From CAYOSU01 sp964541255 (GTDB lineage Bacteria; Bacillota; Clostridia; Christensenellales; CAMQZB01): a stretch of 8,856 bases of DNA. Below are positions 1 through 5,797 of the stretch, one piece after another. Within the stretch, counting starts at the first letter, position 1, and every line of letters starts with the position of its first letter. A program made the position numbers and the translations under genes. The stretch is taken from contig CAZIPL010000058.1 in NCBI GenBank assembly GCA_964541255.1, positions 1-8,856 on the forward strand, read 5' to 3'. The notes beneath the pieces are model-generated. The model worked only from the letters and a program-made list of their open reading frames with translations. It was not told the origin of the DNA and did no database searches.

Positions 1-2
1 AT

Positions 3-53
3 TTTGGCGTTATTTTCGACAACGGATTGCTTTTCTATGTTATGCCCGAATAG
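3..53 (+). CDS. possible 3' end of an upstream gene, cut by the window edge
   Basis: A reading frame open from the left edge ends at TAG 51-53 and would encode 16 C-terminal residues, starting FGVIFDNG. Its codons (ttc, gac, aac, gga, ccc, gaa) match the style of the genes downstream, and the sequence after it becomes AT-rich and non-coding in appearance. The opposite strand offers a rival: a frame from TTG at 101 running leftward off the window, preceded by an AAGGA-like site, encoding a peptide that begins TISVYLCRNENNY. Both are too short to identify, and at most one is real. Confidence 0.2.
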   Translation, partial: FGVIFDNGLLFYVMPE

Positions 54-110
54 CGGAACGTAATTATTTTCGTTTCGACATAAATAAACCGAAATCGTCA
101 AATTCTTCCT

Positions 111-139
111 TTCATATTGCGGTTATCCACAATTATCAT
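111..139 (+). promoter_or_regulatory. candidate promoter of the arsR-type gene
   Basis: A -10 hexamer TATCAT (134-139, five of six matches to TATAAT) lies 17 bp after a weaker -35 hexamer TTCATA (111-116, four of six). The predicted transcription start is near 146, giving a leader of about 27 nt that contains the ribosome binding site GGAGGG (159-164). The -10 lies between two DnaA-box-like repeats. The assignment rests on hexamers alone. Confidence 0.4.
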
Positions 140-153
140 TAAGTTATCTACAA
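122..153 (+). repeat. helically phased TTATC repeats, DnaA-box-like
   Basis: An 11-bp direct repeat occurs twice with one mismatch: GTTATCCACAA (122-132) and GTTATCTACAA (143-153), offset by 21 bp or two helical turns. A third, shorter copy of the core, TTATC, begins at 133, so the cores start at 123, 133 and 144. The first copy contains TTATCCACA, a perfect match to the known DnaA-box consensus; the second, TTATCTACA, differs at one position. The cluster overlaps the candidate arsR promoter. DnaA binding is inferred, and another regulator could use these repeats. Confidence 0.5.
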
Positions 154-172
154 CATATGGAGGGAAAAATAT

Positions 173-520
173 ATGACAAATAAGCAAGATTTATTGCTTC
201 TCGATATGAAAACGGCCGACATCGTAGACAGCTTTCTTCCTGACAAAAGAAAGCTTGACGATTTATCATGTCTTTTTGCGCTTTTTGCCGAACCAACAAG
301 GCTGAAAATTCTTTCAATTCTTTCGATTTCCGAAATGTGCGTTACGGATATTTCGAGAATGCTCGACATAAACCAAACCACGGTATCGCACCAGCTAAAG
401 AATCTGAAAGACTTTGGTCTTGTGAAATCCAAAAGGCAGGGAAAGATAGTTTTCTATCAAATCGGCGATATGGTCGTATCGAAAGTATTTTTAAGCGGTG
501 TCGAATACTTAGGCTATTAA
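173..520 (+). CDS. ArsR/SmtB-family winged-helix transcriptional regulator
   Basis: A 115-residue protein of the usual length for small ArsR-family dimeric repressors, which leave DNA on binding metal or another signal. The FAEPTRLKIL motif (residues 38-47) begins the winged-helix domain, the recognition helix is around NQTTVSHQLKNL (67-78), and the wing follows at 87-97. The ATG has GGAGGG 8 nt upstream. At the position of the ELCVCDL metal-binding motif of ArsR/CadC this protein has EMCVTDI (54-60), with one cysteine. The C-terminal helix lacks the Asp/His set of the SmtB/CzrA zinc site, and the only histidine is H73 in the recognition helix. It is therefore probably not a classical metal sensor, and its signal is unknown. 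A palindrome lies just downstream, over the uvrC promoter, and is a possible operator for this protein. Confidence 0.88.
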   Translation: MTNKQDLLLLDMKTADIVDSFLPDKRKLDDLSCLFALFAEPTRLKILSILSISEMCVTDISRMLDINQTTVSHQLKNLKDFGLVKSKRQGKIVFYQIGDMVVSKVFLSGVEYLGY

Positions 521-532
521 CCGTCAAATACA

Positions 533-561
533 TTGATTATTTTGCATTTTTGTTGTAAAAT
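533..561 (+). promoter_or_regulatory. promoter of the uvrC operon
   Basis: TTGATT (533-538) and TAAAAT (556-561) are separated by exactly 17 bp. The same TAAAAT -10 and the same spacing recur in the other two strong promoters of the window. The start expected 6-8 nt after the -10 (567-569, with G569 the first purine) leaves only 2-4 nt before the uvrC ATG at 571. Readthrough from arsR is also possible, since no strong terminator lies between. Confidence 0.6.
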
Positions 562-565
562 AATC
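535..565. repeat. inverted repeat over the uvrC promoter (candidate operator)
   Basis: Perfect 9-bp arms, GATTATTTT (535-543) and AAAATAATC (557-565), surround a 13-nt spacer. In RNA the pairing can extend by G-U, C-G and A-U to 12 pairs with a 7-nt loop. The dyad covers most of the -35 and all of the -10 of the uvrC promoter, so a bound repressor would block polymerase. The adjacent ArsR-family regulator is the natural candidate, by inference. It could also act as a weak terminator for arsR, but the stem is very AT-rich and no clean T run follows. Confidence 0.55.
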
Positions 566-570
566 TTTGT

Positions 571-2412
571 ATGAACAAAAACCTCGAGGAAAAACTTAAA
601 AAGCTTCCGTCCGATCCCGGAGTTTACGTCATGCTTGACGAAAACAACGAGATTATATACATCGGAAAGGCGAAAGTGCTCAAAAACCGCGTTCGCCAAT
701 ATTTCCGTTCTCCGAAAAATTTGACGGATAAAGTAATAGCAATGGTCAATAAAATCAATGACCTATACTATTACATAGTCAATTCCGAGTCGGACGCGTT
801 GGTTCTCGAGAGCAATTTAATAAAAAAATACAAGCCGCAATATAACATTCTTCTCAAAGACGATAAGAACTATCCTTACATAAGAATCGATAAAAAATCT
901 TCTTATCCGACCGTCGAAATAACGAGAAAAATAAAAAAAGACGGTGCGGCGTATTTCGGACCTTATATGGGCGGAGTTCCCGTAAAAGACCTTATCGGAG
1001 TTATATACGAGGGCTTTCACGTCAGAAGCTGCAAGCTTAATCTCAATAAGCTACCGTCGAATTTCAGACCGTGCCTTGAATATCAGACCGATCGCTGCAT
1101 AGGCCCTTGCACCGAAAGAGTTTCCGAAGAAGAGTATGGGCTTTTGATAGAAAAAGTAACGCGCTTTTTGAAAGGTGATACCAAAGAGGTGGAAGAGCTT
1201 CTTGAAGAAAAAATGAAAGTTGCGGCAAGTGAAGAACGTTTCGAGCGTGCGATTGCAATGCGAAATATGCTTGCCGTTGTCGATAAAATCAAATCGAAAA
1301 CGCTTTCAGCTTTCCCTAAAGACGTCGATATGGACGTTTTCGGTTATTACACCGACGGTACGAGTAGGGTTATTAACCACATAATCGTTCGTCAAGGCAG
1401 AATGCAAGGCGGAGAGAATTATACCGTCGTAGATTTCGCGTCAACCGAAGAAGAGCTTTTATCGGGATTTATCGTTCAATACTTTCAAAACGCAAAGATT
1501 CCCGACGAAATAGTCGTTTCGCTTTCGGACGATATGGCGATAAGTTTGAAAGAGGCTTTGAAAGAGCTCGGAGGAAAAGCGTTCAATGTAATTTCTCCGA
1601 AAAACGGAGTAAGAAAAAGCTTGGTAGAGCTTTCTGAAAAAAACGCGGCGGATTATTCCGAAAAATCGGTCGATTCCGACAAACGAAAAGAAGCTATGAC
1701 TTTGGGCGCTTGCGAAAGATTAAAAGATATTTTAGGCTTGAAAAAGCTTCGCCGAATGGAATGCTATGATATATCGAATATATCGGGTGTAGATAAGGTT
1801 GCTTCTATGGTGGTCTTTTTCGACGGAGAAAAGAAAGCTTCCGATTATAGGCGTTTCAAGATAAAAACCGTAGAGGGTGCAAACGACTTTGCTTCGATGA
1901 AAGAGGTCTTGAAAAGAAGACTTACAAGACTTAAAGAGAACGATTCTGATTCGTCGTTCGGAAGCTATCCCGACTTAATCGTAATCGACGGCGGAAAAGG
2001 GCAGCTCGGATATGCGCAAGAGGCAATGAGAGAGGTCGGGGTATACGTTCCGATGATTTCCCTTGCAAAGAGAGAAGAAGAGGTTTTTGTTCCCGGGCGT
2101 GAAGATCCGATAATAATCCCCAAGTCCGACGTTTCGTTGAAAATGCTTCAACGAATAAGGGATGAATCCCACCGCTTTGCGATCACCTTTTTCAGAACGC
2201 TTCACAACAAAAATTCCTTAAAGTCTCAACTTGACGGAATCGACGGCATAGGAGAAAAGAAAAAACAGGCGTTGTGCGAAAAGTTCAAAACCGTTACGGC
2301 GATCAAGAACGCTACGAAAAAAGAGCTTGAAAAGGTGGACGGAATCGGAAAAATGCTTGCAGAAAACATATACGAATATTTTCACAAAGGAGAAAGGAAA
2401 GATGAAGTATAA
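571..2412 (+). CDS. uvrC: UvrABC excinuclease subunit C
   Basis: UvrC is the nuclease of bacterial nucleotide excision repair; it joins the UvrB-DNA complex and cuts 3' and then 5' of the lesion. The 613 residues are a normal length. The N-terminal GIY-YIG nuclease shows GVY (17-19), YIG (30-32), R40 and metal ligand E80. Cysteines C154, C168, C176 and C180 (spacing 13, 7, 3) match the known UvrC iron-sulfur site. A UVR segment for UvrB contact lies near 195-235. The RNase H-like nuclease carries D400, D473 in IDGGKGQ, and H534 in ESHRFA. Two helix-hairpin-helix motifs (about 550-607) close the protein. The ATG at 571 aligns with the usual Firmicute start (MNKxLxEKL), yet no Shine-Dalgarno sequence precedes it, so translation is probably leaderless. 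First gene of the five-gene operon; it overlaps the next gene by 11 nt. Confidence 0.97.
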   Translation: MNKNLEEKLKKLPSDPGVYVMLDENNEIIYIGKAKVLKNRVRQYFRSPKNLTDKVIAMVNKINDLYYYIVNSESDALVLESNLIKKYKPQYNILLKDDKNYPYIRIDKKSSYPTVEITRKIKKDGAAYFGPYMGGVPVKDLIGVIYEGFHVRSCKLNLNKLPSNFRPCLEYQTDRCIGPCTERVSEEEYGLLIEKVTRFLKGDTKEVEELLEEKMKVAASEERFERAIAMRNMLAVVDKIKSKTLSAFPKDVDMDVFGYYTDGTSRVINHIIVRQGRMQGGENYTVVDFASTEEELLSGFIVQYFQNAKIPDEIVVSLSDDMAISLKEALKELGGKAFNVISPKNGVRKSLVELSEKNAADYSEKSVDSDKRKEAMTLGACERLKDILGLKKLRRMECYDISNISGVDKVASMVVFFDGEKKASDYRRFKIKTVEGANDFASMKEVLKRRLTRLKENDSDSSFGSYPDLIVIDGGKGQLGYAQEAMREVGVYVPMISLAKREEEVFVPGREDPIIIPKSDVSLKMLQRIRDESHRFAITFFRTLHNKNSLKSQLDGIDGIGEKKKQALCEKFKTVTAIKNATKKELEKVDGIGKMLAENIYEYFHKGERKDEV

Positions 2413-3226
2413 GCTCGTGCTTTCGGATTATGACGATACGCTTCTTCCTAAGGGCGGAAAAATAACGGATTATACGCTGAGCGTAATTCACGAATACGTT
2501 AAAAAAGGCGGCACGTTCGTAGTGTCGTCTGGAAGATCGTCCGATGCTGTCAAAAAGCTTCTTGACGAAAACGGAATCAACTTCGGCTATGCGCTTGCGT
2601 ATAACGGAGCGTATGTTGCCGATCTCAAAAACGATAGAATAATCAAAGAAATCGCAATATCAAACGCTGATGCCGTCGAAATAATTCGCGAAATGGAAAA
2701 AGACGGAATACGTCCGCAGACTTATTACGGCTCCGAAGTCTTTACCGAAAAAGAGAACGAGTTCACAGATGCGTATATAAAAAACACAGGGATTCCTATC
2801 GTGTTTACGAGAAAGCCGCTTTCGGAGTTCATCAAAGAGAAAGGCTGGAGCGTTCCGAAGGTTGTCTGCTATATACCTTTAGGCTCGGATAACGACGCCA
2901 TTTGCGAAAAATATAAGAAAATGTTTGGCGATAAATGCCATTTTATGTTTAGTAAAACATGGCTTTTCGAATGCGTAAGCGTGAATGCCGGGAAAGACAA
3001 AGGCGCCGCGGCGCTTTGCGAATATCTCGGCTTGACGAAAGAGGACGTAATGGCGTTCGGAGACGGGCAAAACGACTTGTCAATGATAAATTATGCAGGC
3101 TTCGGCGTTGCTGTCGAGAATGCTTGTAAGGAGCTTTTGGCGGCGGCTGATTATATTGCTCCTTCGGATGTAAACGACGGTGTTGCGAAAACAATAGCTA
3201 AATTTTGTTTGGAGGATGAGGACTGA
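2402..3226 (+). CDS. Cof-type HAD-IIB family hydrolase (sugar-phosphate or nucleotide phosphatase)
   Basis: A 274-residue soluble phosphatase with all four haloacid dehalogenase motifs. Motif I is DYDDT with nucleophile D9 and acid/base D11; motif II is SSGR (42-45); motif III is K200 in GKDKG; motif IV is GDGQND (220-225), which binds magnesium. The stretch at about 82-185 fits the C2B cap of the Cof/YidA group, which dephosphorylates sugar phosphates, nucleotides or flavin mononucleotide; the substrate cannot be read from sequence. The frame is open further upstream to 2327, but the ATG at 2402 is the right start: the HAD strand begins at once (MKYKLVLSDYD) and AAAGGAG (2386-2392) sits 9 nt before it. 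It overlaps uvrC by 11 nt and hprK by 1 nt. Placement next to hprK suggests, without proving, a role in sugar-phosphate metabolism. Confidence 0.92.
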   Translation: MKYKLVLSDYDDTLLPKGGKITDYTLSVIHEYVKKGGTFVVSSGRSSDAVKKLLDENGINFGYALAYNGAYVADLKNDRIIKEIAISNADAVEIIREMEKDGIRPQTYYGSEVFTEKENEFTDAYIKNTGIPIVFTRKPLSEFIKEKGWSVPKVVCYIPLGSDNDAICEKYKKMFGDKCHFMFSKTWLFECVSVNAGKDKGAAALCEYLGLTKEDVMAFGDGQNDLSMINYAGFGVAVENACKELLAAADYIAPSDVNDGVAKTIAKFCLEDED

Positions 3227-4143
3227 TGGAAGTCGAAACGAGAAAAATAACCGTAGCGGAATTTGCGAAAGAGCTTAAGCTCGACATACTTTTCGGCGGA
3301 AGCGGAGAGATGCTTTTTACGACTGTTAACGTATCCCGTCCCGGGCTTCAGCTTGCTGGATTTTTCGACTATTTCGGAGATAACAGAGTACAGGTCATGG
3401 GTAATGCCGAAATGAAATACTATAACGCAAAACCCGAAAGCGACAAAGTTATGATTATGGATATGATTTTGGAACGTCGCGTTCCTTGCACGATTATATC
3501 TCGCTCGCTCGATGTTCCAGAAACGCTTCTTGCGTCGTACAGAAAGCATAATTGTCCGCTATTTAGGTCGTCTCTTGAAACGACTCAGCTTGTAAACAAC
3601 CTCACGATTTTCTTGAACGAATTCCTTGCGCCATCAACGAGAGTTCACGGCGTATTCGTCGATGTTTCGGGCGTAGGCGTTTTGCTTACGGGGAAAAGCG
3701 GCATAGGAAAGAGCGAAACGGCATTGGAACTTATTAAGCGCGGACACAGACTTGTAGCCGACGATTCTATAATCATCAAAAACGTTCAGAACAACCTATA
3801 TGGCGAATCTCCCGAAGTAATAAGATACTTTATGGAACTTAGAGGAATAGGCATAATCGATACTCGAAATATGTACGGCGTAACTGCGATAAAGGATAAA
3901 AAGCACGTAGATCTCGTTATCGAAATGCAGAACCTTGATCCGAAAAAAGAGTACGACAGACTTGACGGCGAGGGAACGTATGAAAACATATTGGGAGTTG
4001 AAATTCCGAAAGTTATCATTCCTATAGTCCCCGGAAGAAACCTACCTGTAATTATAGAAGCCGCCGCGGCGAATTTCCTCTTGAAAAAGTCTGGATATAA
4101 TGCTGCGGAAGTTCTTATCGAAAGAAGTATCGGAAACAGATGA
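3226..4143 (+). CDS. hprK: HPr kinase/phosphorylase
   Basis: The bifunctional enzyme phosphorylates HPr of the phosphotransferase system on a regulatory serine and removes that phosphate again, setting carbon catabolite control in Firmicutes. The 305 residues are standard. The N-terminal domain (about 1-130) precedes the kinase core. H141 in RVHGVF, the Walker A loop GKSGIGKS (156-163, K162) and D179-D180 match the known catalytic set (H140, K161, D178 in Lactobacillus casei). The HprK signature MELRGIGIID starts at M203 and includes E204 and R206, and the C-terminal VPGRNL segment is present. The start is TGATG, sharing one base with the phosphatase stop, with GGAGG (3211-3215) 10 nt upstream. 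HPr itself, and the rapZ, whiA or murB genes found near hprK in many Clostridia, are not in this window. Confidence 0.97.
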   Translation: MEVETRKITVAEFAKELKLDILFGGSGEMLFTTVNVSRPGLQLAGFFDYFGDNRVQVMGNAEMKYYNAKPESDKVMIMDMILERRVPCTIISRSLDVPETLLASYRKHNCPLFRSSLETTQLVNNLTIFLNEFLAPSTRVHGVFVDVSGVGVLLTGKSGIGKSETALELIKRGHRLVADDSIIIKNVQNNLYGESPEVIRYFMELRGIGIIDTRNMYGVTAIKDKKHVDLVIEMQNLDPKKEYDRLDGEGTYENILGVEIPKVIIPIVPGRNLPVIIEAAAANFLLKKSGYNAAEVLIERSIGNR

Positions 4144-5084
4144 AAATAGGTAATATCGAACTGAAAAATCCCTATATATTGGCGCCTCTCGCAGGCGTAG
4201 CCGATGTCGGCTTTCGAAAAATCTGCCGCGATTTCGGCGCGAGCCTTTCGTATACCGAAATGGTCAGCGTAAAGGGCTTGAAATATAACAATCGCAACAC
4301 CTATAAGATATTGAATAAAGCCGATAACGAAAGCCCGTCGGGAGTTCAGCTTTTCGGGTCTGACGAAAGCGTTTTCGAAGAGATTGTTAAAAGCGGTGCG
4401 CTCGATATGTATGACGTCATTGACATAAACATGGGCTGCCCCGTTCATAAAGTTGCAGGGAAAGGGGACGGAGCGTTTTTGATGACGGAGCCTTTGCACG
4501 CTTCGAAAATCATATCGACGGTTGTTAAGTCAACGGATAAGCCCGTAACGGTGAAGTTAAGAAAAGGCTGGGATGAAAATAACGTAAACTGCGTGGAGTT
4601 TGCGAAAATGTGCGAAGATTCGGGCGCAAGCGCGATAACGGTTCACGGAAGAACTCGCGCGCAGATGTATAGCGGAAGTGCCGATTATGAGATAATCGGA
4701 AAGGTTAAGCAAAGCGTATCGATCCCAGTAATAGGCAACGGCGACGTTTTTTCGAAAGAGGCGGCGGATAGGCTTTTGCGTGTTTCCGGGTGCGACGGAG
4801 TTATGATTGCAAGAGGCGCAATAGGTTCTCCGTGGATTTTTGCCGAGCTTTTAGGTGAGGAAGTTTCTTTCAATAAGTTTGACGTAATGAGAAAGCATTA
4901 CGAGCTTTTAGAAGCCGATATGGGGGACGGAACGGCAACATTTATGAGAAAGCATTTTGCCGCATACTTCAAAGGAATGCGCAATGCAAGTCATTATAAA
5001 TGCGAAATAAATAAACTTACTTCAAAAGAAGAGATATTCGCGTTATTATCCGAAATGGAAAATGAGCAGCGAAAGGAGATGTGA
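4140..5084 (+). CDS. dusB: tRNA-dihydrouridine synthase, DusB type
   Basis: A flavin enzyme that reduces specific uridines in the D-loop of tRNA to dihydrouridine with NADPH. The 314-residue TIM barrel begins with the FMN-contacting APLAGVAD (15-22). The active-site NMGCPVHKV carries catalytic C100. K139 in VKLRKGW and H169 in TVHGRTR are the expected FMN/RNA-binding residues, followed by GNGDVFS and the phosphate-binding RGAIGSPW. The motif set fits the DusB group; the uridine modified cannot be fixed from sequence. The start overlaps the hprK stop as ATGA, and no strong ribosome binding site precedes it, so translation is probably coupled to hprK. Confidence 0.93.
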   Translation: MKIGNIELKNPYILAPLAGVADVGFRKICRDFGASLSYTEMVSVKGLKYNNRNTYKILNKADNESPSGVQLFGSDESVFEEIVKSGALDMYDVIDINMGCPVHKVAGKGDGAFLMTEPLHASKIISTVVKSTDKPVTVKLRKGWDENNVNCVEFAKMCEDSGASAITVHGRTRAQMYSGSADYEIIGKVKQSVSIPVIGNGDVFSKEAADRLLRVSGCDGVMIARGAIGSPWIFAELLGEEVSFNKFDVMRKHYELLEADMGDGTATFMRKHFAAYFKGMRNASHYKCEINKLTSKEEIFALLSEMENEQRKEM

Positions 5085-5086
5085 TT

Positions 5087-5584
5087 ATGCGAAAGTTGAA
5101 TATCGTTATGGTTGAACCCGAGATACCTCAAAACACGGGAAACGTCGCAAGAACGTGCGCATGCACGGGTGCGAAGCTTCATTTAGTAAAGCCTTTCGGG
5201 TTTACGATAACCGACGCGAAGTTAAAGCGTGCGGGACTTGATTATTGGAATAGCTTGGATATTACGTATTATGACAGCTTGGATGATTTTATGGAGCAGC
5301 ATAAAGAGGATGTAGAAAAAATGTATTTTTTCACTACGAAAGGCAAGCATTGCTATTCCGACGTAAAATATCCCGACGATGCGTATTTGCTTTTTGGGAA
5401 AGAGACGAAAGGACTTCCCGAGGAGCTTTTGCACGATCATTACGAAAACGCCGTGAGAATACCCATGCGCGAGAATTTGAGGTCGTTGAATCTTTCGAAT
5501 TCCGTTTGCGTTGCAACTTATGAGTTTTTGCGTCAAGGCAATTTCGAGGATCTTGCGGAAGAGGGACGTTTGACAAAATTTTGA
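5087..5584 (+). CDS. trmL: tRNA (cytidine/uridine-2'-O-)-methyltransferase, TrmL-like SPOUT enzyme
   Basis: A compact 165-residue SPOUT methyltransferase, likely methylating the ribose of the wobble base (position 34) in tRNA-Leu species with S-adenosylmethionine, as known for E. coli TrmL. Motif 1 is PEIPQNTGNVART (11-23, with N16 and R22). Motif 2, LLFGKETKGLP, begins at L101 and contains E106. Motif 3, SLNLSNSV (133-140), forms the trefoil-knot cofactor site. There is no added RNA-binding domain, as in TrmL and unlike longer TrmH/RlmB proteins. GTG at 5081 is in frame, but AGGAG (5074-5078) would be only 2 nt away; it lies 8 nt before ATG 5087, which also begins the conserved MRKLNIV strand. 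Last gene of the uvrC operon, 2 nt after dusB; no clear terminator follows. Confidence 0.92.
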   Translation: MRKLNIVMVEPEIPQNTGNVARTCACTGAKLHLVKPFGFTITDAKLKRAGLDYWNSLDITYYDSLDDFMEQHKEDVEKMYFFTTKGKHCYSDVKYPDDAYLLFGKETKGLPEELLHDHYENAVRIPMRENLRSLNLSNSVCVATYEFLRQGNFEDLAEEGRLTKF

Positions 5585-5610
5585 CGATCTTTTTCTCAAA
5601 TGTGTTTTTG

Positions 5611-5628
5611 TTTGACAATCTTGTCGAA
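5611..5628. repeat. short dyad over the -35 of the Na/Pi gene promoter
   Basis: TTTGACAA and TTGTCGAA flank a 2-bp centre (TC), with seven Watson-Crick pairs and one G-T pair. The dyad covers the whole -35 hexamer and could be an operator. It may equally be chance, since it is short and part of it is fixed by the -35 consensus. Confidence 0.3.
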
Positions 5629-5640
5629 TAAACATAAAAT
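5612..5640 (+). promoter_or_regulatory. strong promoter upstream of the Na/Pi transporter gene
   Basis: A perfect TTGACA (5612-5617) is followed after exactly 17 bp by TAAAAT (5635-5640). The predicted transcription start is at 5646-5648, leaving a leader of about 150 nt before the next ATG. It begins 27 bp after the trmL stop and starts a new transcription unit. Confidence 0.8.
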
Positions 5641-5643
5641 AAG

Positions 5644-5735
5644 AAGTGTGTGAATTGAACTAACCGATTTCTTTCAAGAATTCGAATATTTCGAATCGGG
5701 GAAAGAAAGCTCCGCTCATCCTACGCACTTTTTTT
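5644..5735 (+). ncRNA. candidate structured leader or small RNA ending in a T run
   Basis: Three nested stems can form. P1 pairs AAGTGTGT (5644-5651) with ACGCACTT (5723-5730, one G-U). P2 pairs TTTCTTTC (5668-5675) with GAAAGAAA (5701-5708). P3 pairs ATTCGAA (5680-5686) with TTCGAAT (5690-5696) over a 3-nt loop. Seven T residues (5729-5735) follow P1, and the predicted start is at the P1 5' arm, so the RNA would close end to end at about 90 nt. A rival stem, CTCCGC (5710-5715) with GCGGAG (5738-5743), spans the P1 3' arm and the T run. That would suit an attenuator or riboswitch, but I match no known class. P1 is far from compact, so termination here is unproven. Confidence 0.4.
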
Positions 5736-5797
5736 ATGCGGAGAGCTTGTTCGTTACGGATGAAAGCGAATAACGTCGTTTTACGGGAAGATAAACT

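Noticed and set aside
268..558. A 96-codon frame on the + strand overlapping the arsR-type gene
   Set aside because: It lies out of frame within a gene with clear winged-helix motifs, and its translation shows no recognisable domain.
2327..2401. An upstream extension of the HAD phosphatase
   Set aside because: The extra 25 residues come from uvrC coding sequence in another frame. The conserved HAD strand starts at 2402 with a good ribosome binding site.
3786..4499. A 237-codon open frame on the - strand across hprK and dusB
   Set aside because: It is a shadow of two well-identified genes with all their catalytic motifs; its translation shows no family features.
5081..5086. GTG start for trmL two codons before ATG 5087
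   Set aside because: The AGGAG site would be only 2 nt from GTG, but it is 8 nt from ATG.
5644..5730. A tRNA gene, suggested by the 8-bp end-to-end stem and TTCGAAT
   Set aside because: TTCGAAT lies in the middle rather than at a T-arm distance from the 3' end, and no D-arm or anticodon arm fits on either strand.
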